A stretch of DNA of 64,000 nt. Origin: CAIYOL01 sp964494805. Its GTDB lineage: Bacteria; Planctomycetota; Phycisphaerae; Sedimentisphaerales; Anaerobacaceae. The notes below the pieces were generated by a model. The model did not search any database and had not been told where the DNA came from. It saw only the letters and a program-made list of their open reading frames with translations. Both the position numbers and the translations under genes were made by a program. Below, piece after piece: positions 51,334 through 60,374 of this stretch. Positions within the stretch are counted from its first letter, which is position 1. Every line of letters starts with the position of its first letter. The stretch spans positions 22,292-86,291 of the forward strand of contig CAZBST010000010.1 in NCBI GenBank assembly GCA_964494805.1. Direction: 5' to 3'.

Positions 51334-52038
51334 TTAAATCTCCAGCAATTGCTCCTGCATAGTCAGGCTGACATTGCCAATACCCTCAATCTTCTCCAGT
51401 TCAGACAACATCTGCTCGTTCTTCTCGGCGTTTCGCACCATCAACTGGTAAGCATAATCGACTTCAGAACCGCCATATCCTCTATCCTGTGCCGATATGA
51501 GGGTAAAGTTGCTGCAGAAATGTTTAAGAACGTCTGGAATGGGATGCTTTGGTCCAATATGAGCCGGAAGACTAAACCTTAAAAAGCCATTATGAGGCAG
51601 ATGTGTGCCGAAACCGGTCAGATAAAGGTATATCGCTATTATGCTCAAAATAACGGTGCCAATTACGGCAATGGCATATCGCTGAGAGCCGGCCGCCATA
51701 CCCACGACAAGCGAACAGAAGATGAACACAATATCACGGGTGTCTTTCACTACATTTCGGAAACGCACGAGCGCTAAAGCCCCCATCAAACCAAAGGCAC
51801 GGATGATATTGTCACCGATAACAGCCATAACCATAGCCACCACAACGGTCACTAAAATAAGCGATTGTACGTAGGTTTTAGAATAAGACAGGCCGCTATG
51901 TGTGAAGTAATAAACCCAAGCAATAACCTGCCCAAGAACAAACGCCAACAATAAAGACAGAATTACATTTTCCGGGGTGAACCACCCTCCTGCTAACGGA
52001 GTACCCTCTAAAATTTTCCATAATTGATTTATAGTCAT
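51334..52038 (-). CDS. DUF4956 membrane protein
   Basis: 234 residues: four to five N-terminal spans with R-A-F-G-L-M-G-A-L-A-L-V-R-F-R-N-V-V-K-D-T-R-D, the DUF4956 signature similar to MgtC-type membrane cores, then a soluble ACT-like C-terminal domain of about 75 residues. Genes of this family are regularly found beside VTC-domain genes, as here (3-bp gap). No enzymatic role is established. It may partner the VTC protein at the inner membrane. Confidence 0.85.
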   Translation of the reverse strand: MTINQLWKILEGTPLAGGWFTPENVILSLLLAFVLGQVIAWVYYFTHSGLSYSKTYVQSLILVTVVVAMVMAVIGDNIIRAFGLMGALALVRFRNVVKDTRDIVFIFCSLVVGMAAGSQRYAIAVIGTVILSIIAIYLYLTGFGTHLPHNGFLRFSLPAHIGPKHPIPDVLKHFCSNFTLISAQDRGYGGSEVDYAYQLMVRNAEKNEQMLSELEKIEGIGNVSLTMQEQLLEI

Positions 52039-52041
52039 AGT

Positions 52042-52836
52042 TTAATCCACAAATATCCGCACTTTGGGCACACATAATCCCGAGCGGAAAGCTTTTTTTA
52101 CAGAGGTAACATACTTGGACACAGACCGATGCTGCAAATCAAAATACCGCACCATTCGTCCCAACCACGCAGGATAGCGTCCCGTGAACTTGATTTCCAA
52201 GATTACGCCGCTGAGATTATGCTGCCAGCCCTGACCGTTAAATGATATCTCTGGGTCACTGCTAACCTTATAAATGAGCTGCCGGTCGAAGGTTACTCTG
52301 ACGCGGTTTTCACCTTCTGCCTCATACGCCTGCCTCATATAGCGAACCAGTATTTTCGGCCGGGCACCAACGCTCTTCATATACAATTGGAACTGCTTAA
52401 TCGTATCGGCCTCCGTCTGGTGGTTTCGCAGCGGCGGAATATATTGTCCTGACAGCAAAACCGACACATCGTTAGGCATAATTCTCGCCCGGCTTTTGAT
52501 GATAACAGCGTTCGCTCTGCGTTTGATTTCAAAAAACTGCGGATAGTCGAGATCATCACTGTAACTGCGTATGCGGAGCTTAAAGCGTTGCAGAAGGCCT
52601 CGCAGACTTTCTTTGCAAAGCTGCAAATCGTCAGAGTCAAGATAGAGGCTAACAATAGGATAGCTACCACTCGGCTGCACCCTGCAGTAACGGTCCAATT
52701 TCAGGTACGGCTTAATAAACTGCACAATCGCCGCTGCTTTGGACTCGCTGATAACATACTTCATCTCATAGCGGCACCAAAGAGTACGATCCGCCCCTGT
52801 ATCTTTCGGGATACTTTCCATCTCAACAGCGCTCAC
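52042..52836 (-). CDS. VTC-domain protein (putative polyphosphate polymerase)
   Basis: 264 residues. Matches the VTC tunnel domain of the yeast polyphosphate synthase Vtc4: R-Y-E-M-K-Y-V-I-S, S-L-Y-L-D-S-D-D, F-K-L-R-I-R-S-Y, F-F-E-I-K-R-R, V-R-Y-M-R-Q-A-Y-E, and I-L-E-I-K-F-T-G-R-Y-P-A-W, the basic and acidic residues lining a triphosphate tunnel. Bacterial members are presumed to make polyphosphate or an unknown phosphorylated product from a nucleotide. No membrane span; membrane attachment would come through the DUF4956 protein encoded next. First gene of a three-gene operon. Confidence 0.88.
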   Translation of the reverse strand: MSAVEMESIPKDTGADRTLWCRYEMKYVISESKAAAIVQFIKPYLKLDRYCRVQPSGSYPIVSLYLDSDDLQLCKESLRGLLQRFKLRIRSYSDDLDYPQFFEIKRRANAVIIKSRARIMPNDVSVLLSGQYIPPLRNHQTEADTIKQFQLYMKSVGARPKILVRYMRQAYEAEGENRVRVTFDRQLIYKVSSDPEISFNGQGWQHNLSGVILEIKFTGRYPAWLGRMVRYFDLQHRSVSKYVTSVKKAFRSGLCVPKVRIFVD

Positions 52837-53133
52837 CTCCCCCTACCACACCCAAACATTATTATAGCTATTCTCAGAATTTTTGTCAAGACAATAACGC
52901 CCTACGTTGTTACACCTGCACCACCTTTAACGATTATAACGCCATTCCGGGCCGGGTGCCCACCCCCAAAGCTCAGGACTTATCTGCAGGTCTTAATAGC
53001 GAAGAATCTGTAACCTACTGATTGGTGCTTAAAAGGCGCATAAAAAGCCCCAGAGCTATCCCGGCCCGCCCGAAAGCTATCGCAGCAGCGGTTCAGTTTC
53101 CTCGCTCAAAGGTTGTTCCCGAGGAAAGAGGCC
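52837..53133. other. Spacer with a GH115-tail-like fragment
   Basis: About 297 bp. It contains 53054-53083, matching the end of the GH115 gene (47017-47046) at 28 of 30 bases and reading K-P-Q-S-Y-P-G-P-P-E-S-Y-R. Nothing else of note. Confidence 0.45.
53054..53083 (+). pseudogene. Fragment matching the C-terminal coding end of GH115
   Basis: Two differences in 30 bp from 47017-47046, one synonymous. The reading frame continues without the GH115 stop into S-S-G-S-V-S-S-L-K. It is likely a relic of a second glycosidase gene whose body has been lost, or a short conversion patch. Confidence 0.4.
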
Positions 53134-53307
53134 GTGAAACCCTCAGAATCACCTCTGCCATCACCAAAGGTGGTTATGCTGCCCGATGATATGGTTAAGG
53201 GCATCGGTTCTTCGCTTGACAAGGCAGCCGAGGAAGGTAAGAAAGCACTCGAATCTGGGAAAAAAGCCGTCGAAGACATCAAGGGACTGTTAGGCGGTAA
53301 AAAATAA
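53134..53307 (+). CDS. Small lysine-rich helical protein or gene remnant
   Basis: 57 residues from GTG 53134 (preceded by GAGGAAAGAG; a TTG at 53113 is the alternative). Sequence features: a proline/serine-rich start, then an amphipathic helix D-K-A-A-E-E-G-K-K-A-L-E-S-G-K-K-A-V-E-D ending L-L-G-G-K-K. This resembles the tail of larger planctomycete membrane-assembly (AsmA-like) proteins, so it may be the last piece of a decayed gene. Convergent with the YihY gene and 19 bp from it. Confidence 0.4.
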   Translation: MKPSESPLPSPKVVMLPDDMVKGIGSSLDKAAEEGKKALESGKKAVEDIKGLLGGKK

Positions 53308-53328
53308 GAGCCGAACAAGTAATAACGA

Positions 53329-54648
53329 CTATATATTCTTCAAAAGAACATTAGCAGGTGATTTTTCAATAATTTCACTTAACTGTCTGAGACAGTCGGT
53401 GAGTCTATCCAACTCGCCCACTTTGGCCACGGGTAAATCGGAAGTGCCGCGCTGCTCAAGCTGGTCGGTGACGAACTTTACCGTGATTTTTTCAACGTCA
53501 ACGGCTGGTTGATAGGCAAACTCCCTGTCCTTGCTATTCCTGACCTCCGATAACACTTCGGACTCTGACAGTTCGTATAAAGTCTGTCTGACCAACCGAA
53601 TGGGTATTTCCAACTCATGCGCAAGCTGCGTAGCATCAGCCGGTTTTTCACCATTACAAAATTTTTTCACTAATCGCTGAACAATGAGTAACGAAAGCAG
53701 CTTCTTAAACGACCTGCTGGCGGACAAACAATCGGGCTCAAACTCATAAGTTTCGACATTTTGATGCGCAAATGACACTTCTGCGCCGAACAGCACAATA
53801 AGCCAGCTTATCTGAAGCCAAAGCAAAAAAAGCGGCAGCGCTGCGAAACTGCCGTATATAGCGTATCTTGTAGTAATCTGAACCTGGAAATTCACATATG
53901 CCCACTGAACAAACTGAAACAAAGTGCCGGCAACTATGCCTGCTATTAACCCCGATATTAACCTTACCTTCGTGTTCGGCATGGAAATGAAAATGAAAGA
54001 GAAAGCTGCCCAAGTCGTAATGTAAGGAAGCAGTTTCATTACCAACCAAAATACCGGCCCAAAATTCTTCAAAGCAGGAAATTTTCCGATTAGAGTTTGA
54101 ATCTGGCTGCTGAGAAAAATAGTTACACCGCCCGCTATCGCCAGCAAAATCGGACATACGAGCATCGTTACCAGGTAATCAGCAAATTTTCTGCCAAAAC
54201 TTCTAGGTTTAATTATTCCCCACATATCATTGAATGAGTTTTCGATATTGCCGAGCAACCGTATAATTGTCCAGAACAAAAAGACGACACCCACGCCAGC
54301 AATGACACCGCCACTTGCTTGGTCGAGAAGTGAATTAGCAAAAGTAACAATCTTATTAGCAATCTGCTCATGACCTTTCATCTTTGCGAGAATCTCTGTC
54401 TTTAATCGCTGCTGCAGACCGAATCCCTTAGCAATTCCGAACATTAAGGCAATAACCGGCACAATGGAAAGTAATGTGTAGAAGGTCAGGGCAGAAGCTC
54501 TGAATACACATTTATTTTCGTCAAAACCACGAACTGCAAGAACAATTATCCGCATAATTCGGATGAAAAATGATTTGCTTCGTGAAAGGTCTTTGAGACG
54601 TATTCGCCAGATATCCGTTTTGATAAAATTTATCCATTTCGCGAACAT
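53329..54648 (-). CDS. YihY/BrkB (UPF0761) family membrane protein
   Basis: 439 residues from ATG 54648, chosen because AAGGG lies 7 bp upstream and the preceding open 34 codons are not family-like. Six spans with the conserved R-A-S-A-L-T-F-Y-T-L-L-S-I-V-P-V, I-E-N-S-F-N-D-M-W-G-I, Y-A-I-Y-G-S-F-A-A-L-P-L-F-L-L-W-L, and L-F-G-A-E-V-S-F-A. A C-terminal winged-helix-like domain (D-A-T-Q-L-A-H-E-L-E-I-P-I-R-L-V) is typical of the longer members. The role is unknown; the old RNase BN assignment of the family is wrong. Confidence 0.9.
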   Translation of the reverse strand: MFAKWINFIKTDIWRIRLKDLSRSKSFFIRIMRIIVLAVRGFDENKCVFRASALTFYTLLSIVPVIALMFGIAKGFGLQQRLKTEILAKMKGHEQIANKIVTFANSLLDQASGGVIAGVGVVFLFWTIIRLLGNIENSFNDMWGIIKPRSFGRKFADYLVTMLVCPILLAIAGGVTIFLSSQIQTLIGKFPALKNFGPVFWLVMKLLPYITTWAAFSFIFISMPNTKVRLISGLIAGIVAGTLFQFVQWAYVNFQVQITTRYAIYGSFAALPLFLLWLQISWLIVLFGAEVSFAHQNVETYEFEPDCLSASRSFKKLLSLLIVQRLVKKFCNGEKPADATQLAHELEIPIRLVRQTLYELSESEVLSEVRNSKDREFAYQPAVDVEKITVKFVTDQLEQRGTSDLPVAKVGELDRLTDCLRQLSEIIEKSPANVLLKNI

Positions 54649-55165
54649 AAGAGGCCCTTTCTTATCCAAACCACACCACCCGCTACCGCCACGGCAAATT
54701 ATACTGAACATTAAAGCAATTTTCAACAACGCTCGTTTAATATCAAGCAATTTACCTCCTGCGGCACATAAAAAAGGGGCAAAATCAATATCTGTCCCTT
54801 AATAGCGTGGGCATCATATGGGGAACTGGAGATGTTATATATGAGCCTAAATGAACAGATAAAATCACAAGTCGGGATATTGCCAAGGCTGGTCCGCTTT
54901 TATCTTAGCGGCAAGTAGGGGTATAAAAATGTTGTCAAACATTAACAAACATGTTATATATTTAACCACTGCTGAAAACCGGTATATTGAGAAGTTGCTT
55001 TCCAGACCAGCCTTTTGATGATAAATACTGACAGCACGACCTCCAGAAAACCAAGGGGGCGGCTAAATAGATTTATGAAATTGTGAACGTTCTAAGATGC
55101 AATCGGCTTTGTCCTAATTCTGTGAAAGAATAGTTATTATTAAGAAATAAAAAGGGATACAATCA
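54649..55165. other. AT-rich spacer at the left edge of the glycan island
   Basis: 517 bp. The plus strand at 54832-54918 holds a 28-codon frame (S-Q-V-G-I-L-P-R-L-V-R-F-Y-L-S-G-K), similar in style to the start of radical SAM proteins and possibly a truncated gene. AAAGGGA before the ATG at 55166 is the ribosome-binding site of the next gene. No clear promoter was chosen. Composition shifts to AT-rich here. Confidence 0.35.
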
Positions 55166-56893
55166 ATGCTCATTTTAGGGATATGGGATGGACATGATTC
55201 TGGTATTTCACTATTAGAAGGTGACAAAGTTCTTTTTTCAATTAACGAAGAAAGGCTTTCCAGAAGAAAGTTGGAAATAGCGTTCCCCGAAAAATCGATA
55301 GTATACGCCCTAAAATATTCAGGTGTTAAAAAGGAAGATATAAATGTTATAGCAGTTTCAACATCAGAATTTGCCAAGACTTTATGGAGGGTGTTTCCAT
55401 TTCTAAAGGAGAGTTACTACTTAATACGCAGGAAGAAGAAGGACTATTCCAGCCTCAACTCTCTCAAAAAAAGTCTGAAATACAAGATAACCGAGCTTCA
55501 ACTCGACCCGGTGTCAAAAGGTATAAGCAAGTTCATAATAAATAATAAGCTAAAAAAATTAGGTTTTAAGAATTACAGGTTATTGTTTTACGACCATCAC
55601 CTTTGCCATGCGGCCAGCGCCGCTTTTACGAGCGGTTTTGATAAATCTTTAGTAATCACAATAGATGGAATCGGAGATAGTCTATCAGGAACTATAAGCA
55701 AATTTGAAAATGGGAAACTGGAGAGGTTGAAGACAATTTCCGGAAAAGATTCCTTCGGTATATTTTTTGAGCATGTTACAAACCTTATGAATATGAGGGA
55801 ACTGGAAGATGAAGGCAAGGTCATGGCACTTGCCAATTACGCCTTGAAAATAGAAGACGACAAGAATCCGCTTCTGGACTTTTTTACAATTGAAGGTCTG
55901 GATGTCAAAGCTAAATATGGAAGCCTGAAAACATATAAGGAATTAAAGAAGATTTTATGGAAGTTTCCGTCAGAGCAGTTTGCATACATGGCACAACGAA
56001 CTCTGGAAATAATGATTACCACATTAGTAAAAAATGCCATCAAAGAGACAGACTTGAGAAAAATATGTTTAGCAGGAGGCACATGTTCGAATATAAAGGT
56101 AAATATGCTAATAAAGAACCTGCCCGAAGTAGATGATGTCTACGTTTTCCCCCATATGGGCGATGGCGGCCTTGCAATGGGCAGCGCCATGGTTGCTAAC
56201 TACGAACTGAACGGCATTTCCAAATACAACTTTAAAAATGTCTATTTCGGGCCAGAGTTTTCAAATGACTATATAAAAACTGCCTTGGGAAAAAATGAAT
56301 TAGAAAATATAAGCTACAACTATATAAAAGACATCGAAAAAGATGTGGCAAAAATCATCTCCGAAGGAAACATCGTACTTTGGTTTCAAGGGAGAATGGA
56401 ATATGGCCCGAGAGCGCTTGGCAATAGAAGTATACTGGCCCCAGCTCACTCCGAAGATATAAAAAACGAACTAAACTTAATACAGAAAAAACGCGTATGG
56501 TATCAACCCTTTTGCCCCACTATGCTCTTAGATGATGCAAAAGAGGTTTTAGAAGACTTAAAGGGCACGCCAAATGAATTTATGACAATGGGATATATGG
56601 TAAAAAAGGAGATGCAAAAATCAGTCAAAGGTGTAATTAACATTGATGGTTCCTGTAGGCCGCAAATCATAACTAATTCTGATTCAAGATATGCAAGGCT
56701 ATTATTAGAATATAAAAAACTATCCGGTAGTGGAATTTTACTGAATACGAGCTTCAATCTACACGGCGAGCCGCTTGTTTGTTCCCCGGAAGATGCCTTA
56801 AGCACCTTCTCGAGAACTGCTGCAAAATACTTAGTATTAGAAAACTACTTAGTGAAGAAAAGTGAAGAAGAAAGGCAAGATCATTCGAATTAG
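55166..56893 (+). CDS. NodU/CmcH-type carbamoyltransferase
   Basis: 575 residues. N-terminal ASKHA-type fold with I-W-D-G-H-D-S-G-I-S-L-L and I-N-E-E-R-L-S-R-R-K; metal site Y-D-H-H-L-C-H-A-A-S-A; then L-A-G-G-T-C-S-N; C-terminal carbamoyl-transfer domain E-Y-G-P-R-A-L-G-N-R-S-I-L-A and N-T-S-F-N-L-H-G-E-P-L-V. The enzyme makes carbamoyl-adenylate from carbamoyl phosphate and ATP and transfers the carbamoyl group to a hydroxyl, as in Nod factors or antibiotics. Context (GT-C, GT2, GtrA) suggests a sugar of a surface glycan as acceptor. AT-rich codon use, 15 bp before the next gene. Confidence 0.93.
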   Translation: MLILGIWDGHDSGISLLEGDKVLFSINEERLSRRKLEIAFPEKSIVYALKYSGVKKEDINVIAVSTSEFAKTLWRVFPFLKESYYLIRRKKKDYSSLNSLKKSLKYKITELQLDPVSKGISKFIINNKLKKLGFKNYRLLFYDHHLCHAASAAFTSGFDKSLVITIDGIGDSLSGTISKFENGKLERLKTISGKDSFGIFFEHVTNLMNMRELEDEGKVMALANYALKIEDDKNPLLDFFTIEGLDVKAKYGSLKTYKELKKILWKFPSEQFAYMAQRTLEIMITTLVKNAIKETDLRKICLAGGTCSNIKVNMLIKNLPEVDDVYVFPHMGDGGLAMGSAMVANYELNGISKYNFKNVYFGPEFSNDYIKTALGKNELENISYNYIKDIEKDVAKIISEGNIVLWFQGRMEYGPRALGNRSILAPAHSEDIKNELNLIQKKRVWYQPFCPTMLLDDAKEVLEDLKGTPNEFMTMGYMVKKEMQKSVKGVINIDGSCRPQIITNSDSRYARLLLEYKKLSGSGILLNTSFNLHGEPLVCSPEDALSTFSRTAAKYLVLENYLVKKSEEERQDHSN

Positions 56894-56908
56894 AAAATAA
56901 CTTCGAAC

Positions 56909-58531
56909 ATGCCAACAACCAAATTAACAACATTTTTATCTATATATTATGTTTACCTGCTTGAAATTAACTTTTTTCTTTTGGTGGTTGCGTTTATATT
57001 AAACTACAAGTATATCAAAGAAATATTTTTAGAAATCCAACGCAAGTCCTTGTTATTGTTAGGGTTAATTTCAATAGTTGGCATATCTTTCACCTCACTT
57101 ATAAATCCGGAAAATCACAGAGTATATTATGATGAAGACATCTACTGCAGCATTGGGCAGAACATAGCGCACCATAAAAGAGCAGTGATGTGCAATGAAG
57201 GATATTACGAAAACAACGAATTAAAAGTTGTATCGGAAGAATATAACAAGCAACCTGCAGCCTATCCATACTTGATCAGCATCATATTCAGCATATTCGG
57301 CACTAATGAACTGTTTGTTTTCATTTTAAATAACCTAATCTACGGACTGATGGTATTCGTCATATTCTTAATAGTCTATTTGTTATTTAATGATGTTTTT
57401 GCAGGCCTGGTAGCCGGTCTATCCTACATATTTATTCCCGTTAATCTGCAATGGTTTAATACCTGTGCTATAGAACCATCAACAACCTTTTTTGCAAGCA
57501 TGGCAGTACTGGCCTCATTAATCTATATAAGAAACAAGAAGCCTATCAACTTATTCTTATTAACTACCGTCACAGCTTTTTCTTTCAATTTCAGGCCGGA
57601 GAGCTTCTTAATCATTCTCGTGATTGGATTAACTTTTCTACTAAAAGACATCGAGATACTTAAAAGAAAAGAACTGTATATGTTCGGAGCTCTTTTGCTG
57701 GTTTTATCAACAGGAATTATAATTCATTTGTATGCGACGAGGAATCAAAGCTGGGGAGCTTCGGGGACAAAGTTCTCCTTAGAATATTTTCCTTTTAATT
57801 TTTTTACCAATTCAATTTTCTATCTTGATAATGAGGCATTCCCGTTATTGTTTACAGTATTTGGGATTACAGGATTATTATTTTACAAATATAAGGATTA
57901 TATAAAAGAAAAGATAATATTAATGAGCTGGCTATTGGTATTCTGGGGAATATTTTTGTTCTTTTATGCTGGCACTTACAAACACGACTTGGGTTTAAGC
58001 GCCCGTTTTTCTATCCTTTCGTACGTTCCCATTTCCATTTTCGTTGGCTTAGGATTTTCTTTTGTCAGAAGTCTCTTAGAGAAAAAGGTAAAGCCTATCG
58101 AATTAATCCTCGTCCTCGTAGTGCTTATAATATTTAATGTACATACATTTTTACCATTTATTCGGTCGCAATCCAAGGGCGAAAGCGCTGCTTGCAGAAT
58201 GGACCATGTCTATGCGATGAAATTTATTAAACAACTACCTGAAAATTCGATAATATTTACACATAATCCAAATATGTTTTTGATACATAAGCGCAGTGCC
58301 CTGCAAACCTCAATTGAGACATACAATCCAGGGGCAGTTGAAAGACTTCGCGAGAGATTCAAAGGAGGTGTATTTGTTCATTATAATTATTGGTCTGGTG
58401 TACCCTATGACCGGCTGCAAAGATCCTTCACGGAAAACATTTTAAATAAATACGAATATGACATTTTGGAAGAACACTATTTCAATAATTATAAGTACGG
58501 GCTGTATAAGCTGACTAATCGAAGAGAGTAA
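56909..58531 (+). CDS. GT-C membrane glycosyltransferase, copy 1 of a duplicated pair
   Basis: 540 residues, about twelve spans. The first large external loop carries the acidic motif Y-Y-D-E-D-I-Y with C-N-E-G-Y-Y-E-N-N-E-L-K and K-Q-P-A-A-Y-P-Y-L-I-S, the usual place of catalytic residues in polyprenyl-phosphate-sugar-dependent GT-C enzymes. The soluble C-terminus (about 430-540) has F-T-H-N-P-N-M-F and S-I-E-T-Y-N-P-G. The gene at 60375 encodes a close copy along its whole length. It probably transfers sugar from the carrier made by the GT2 enzyme encoded between the two copies. Same strand and close spacing as its neighbours. Confidence 0.85.
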   Translation: MPTTKLTTFLSIYYVYLLEINFFLLVVAFILNYKYIKEIFLEIQRKSLLLLGLISIVGISFTSLINPENHRVYYDEDIYCSIGQNIAHHKRAVMCNEGYYENNELKVVSEEYNKQPAAYPYLISIIFSIFGTNELFVFILNNLIYGLMVFVIFLIVYLLFNDVFAGLVAGLSYIFIPVNLQWFNTCAIEPSTTFFASMAVLASLIYIRNKKPINLFLLTTVTAFSFNFRPESFLIILVIGLTFLLKDIEILKRKELYMFGALLLVLSTGIIIHLYATRNQSWGASGTKFSLEYFPFNFFTNSIFYLDNEAFPLLFTVFGITGLLFYKYKDYIKEKIILMSWLLVFWGIFLFFYAGTYKHDLGLSARFSILSYVPISIFVGLGFSFVRSLLEKKVKPIELILVLVVLIIFNVHTFLPFIRSQSKGESAACRMDHVYAMKFIKQLPENSIIFTHNPNMFLIHKRSALQTSIETYNPGAVERLRERFKGGVFVHYNYWSGVPYDRLQRSFTENILNKYEYDILEEHYFNNYKYGLYKLTNRRE

Positions 58532-58545
58532 ATTATAGATTTACA

Positions 58546-59649
58546 ATGAATCTCCTCCAACGAACAAAAAGCTATTCGATATTTTCAAAAAACATCCTGC
58601 TGTCTGCATTTAACAGATTAAAGCACCCGTATAAACTAACATTTGCTATTACAAGCAAATGTAATCTCAAATGCAAAACATGTAATATTTGGACTAGAGA
58701 GTCGGTCGATGAATTGTCATTAGAAGAAATAGATAGATTTTTTGCGGCCAACAAATACTTTAATTGGATAGACCTGACAGGCGGTGAAATATTCTTAAGG
58801 AAGGACTTGCTGGACATAACAAAGAGCATAAAAAAGAATGTTAAAAATCTGGTAATATTACATTATCCCACAAATGGTTTTTTAACAGATAAGATAGTCG
58901 AAATTACCGAGGAAATAGCATCTTTGGATTTTAATAATTTAGTTTTAACCGTCAGCCTTGATGGAAATGAGGAAACACATAATAACATACGGGGTAATCA
59001 GCACGCCTTTCAAAGGTGCATAGAAACATACAAAAAGTTAAAGAAAAACAAACGTATCAGAGTATATTTAGGCTGTACGTTGTCACCGTTTAATATAGAT
59101 GGTTTCAGTACCATGTTCACAGAACTAAAGGAACACATACCAGATTTAATGTACGCTGATATACATTTAAACATTTATCATTTTTCTGAAATCCTTTATT
59201 CAAACAAACAGTTATCCCTCGATAAAAACAGGATCATTGAACTTATAAACGATTTCATCAAAAAGAAAGGATTTGCTTCTCTAAATCCAATTATTCTAAT
59301 GGAATACGTATATCTCAAGAATGTTCGAAATTATCTTTTGAAAAATAAATCTCCATACAAATGCAAATCGGGGAAAATATCCTGTTTTATAGACCCTGTT
59401 GGAAATGTTTATCCCTGTACCGCATTTAATGTTATTCTTGGTAATATAAGAGAAAACGATTATAATCTTCTTAAAATTCTTTCAAATGCTAACGCTGTAT
59501 CTGCCAATGAAAAAATAAACAAGGGAAATTGTCCACATTGTTGGACGCCCTGTGAGGCATATCAAAATATTTTGAGTAATCTGTTTATCAGGAGGAAGAT
59601 AAATGGCGTTAATCAAAGATCTGTGTATCATAATCCCGACAAAAAATGA
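58546..59649 (+). CDS. Radical SAM / SPASM-type protein
   Basis: 367 residues. Radical SAM cluster C-N-L-K-C-K-T-C (CxxxCxxC) after A-I-T-S-K, G-G-E motif in L-T-G-G-E-I-F-L-R, and S-L-D-G-N-E-E-T-H. The C-terminal third holds further cysteines (C-K-S-G-K-I-S-C-F-I-D-P-V-G-N-V-Y-P-C and C-P-H-C-W-T-P-C-E-A-Y), as in SPASM domains that bind auxiliary Fe-S clusters. Such enzymes modify peptides or act in cofactor or sugar chemistry. No precursor peptide is visible, so action on a glycan intermediate is a guess. It begins 14 bp after the first GT-C stop and overlaps the next gene by 47 bp. Confidence 0.85.
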   Translation: MNLLQRTKSYSIFSKNILLSAFNRLKHPYKLTFAITSKCNLKCKTCNIWTRESVDELSLEEIDRFFAANKYFNWIDLTGGEIFLRKDLLDITKSIKKNVKNLVILHYPTNGFLTDKIVEITEEIASLDFNNLVLTVSLDGNEETHNNIRGNQHAFQRCIETYKKLKKNKRIRVYLGCTLSPFNIDGFSTMFTELKEHIPDLMYADIHLNIYHFSEILYSNKQLSLDKNRIIELINDFIKKKGFASLNPIILMEYVYLKNVRNYLLKNKSPYKCKSGKISCFIDPVGNVYPCTAFNVILGNIRENDYNLLKILSNANAVSANEKINKGNCPHCWTPCEAYQNILSNLFIRRKINGVNQRSVYHNPDKK

Positions 59650-60289
59650 GGAAGCAACTGTTGGAGAGATAATAAACAAGTGTAAACAATATACTGATAA
59701 AATTATTGTCAGTGACGGCAACTCAACAGATAAAACAAGAGAGATTGCGGAAAAACTCAAGGTAAAAGTAATTACAGATTCAGGAAAAGGCAAAGGTTCT
59801 GGTATAAGAGCTCCCTTAGAACATATATCCGATGAAGACATTGTTGTTTTTATCGATGCAGACGGCTCTCACGACCCTGGCGATATACCGAAGCTGGTAA
59901 AACCGATCCAGGATGGAAAAGCAGACCATGTCACAGGTTCAAGATTGATTGGCGGTTCAAGCGAACTCCATGGTGGTTTTGATGAATTTATGCGGCTTGC
60001 AGGCAGTTCATTTATCACATTTTGTATTAATCACAGATTCAAAGTACAATTGAGTGACAGTCAAAATGGATTCAGGGCTATTCGCGGCGCGGTATTAAAG
60101 GACCTTGACCTGAAGGAAAATATTACAACCATAGAGCAGGAAATGATTATAAAAACATTGAAAAAGAAATATATAATGGCTGAAGTTCCAACGCATGAAC
60201 ATAAAAGAAAATATGGTGAGTCCAGCATCAAAATCAAAAAGGTATTTTTTAGATATGTATACAGTTTCATCAAGTACCTTTATTTTTAG
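59603..60289 (+). CDS. GT2 glycosyltransferase, polyprenyl-phosphate sugar synthase-like (DPM1-like)
   Basis: 228 residues. I-I-P-T-K-N-E-E-A-T-V at the start, D-G-N-S-T-D-K-T, and D-x-D as F-I-D-A-D-G-S-H, then D-S-Q-N-G-F-R-A-I. The protein is soluble apart from a weakly hydrophobic end. Enzymes of this kind load mannose or glucose from a nucleotide sugar onto undecaprenyl or dolichyl phosphate for use by GT-C transferases, two of which flank it. AGGAGG lies about 6 bp before the ATG, which falls inside the radical SAM gene (47-bp overlap), so the two are coupled. Confidence 0.9.
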   Translation: MALIKDLCIIIPTKNEEATVGEIINKCKQYTDKIIVSDGNSTDKTREIAEKLKVKVITDSGKGKGSGIRAPLEHISDEDIVVFIDADGSHDPGDIPKLVKPIQDGKADHVTGSRLIGGSSELHGGFDEFMRLAGSSFITFCINHRFKVQLSDSQNGFRAIRGAVLKDLDLKENITTIEQEMIIKTLKKKYIMAEVPTHEHKRKYGESSIKIKKVFFRYVYSFIKYLYF

Positions 60290-60374
60290 AATAGAAATGT
60301 TTTACACCTCAGATTTCTAATCTGTGGAATGATAACTATTTTAACGCTCTTATATTTTAGGACACATATTAAAT

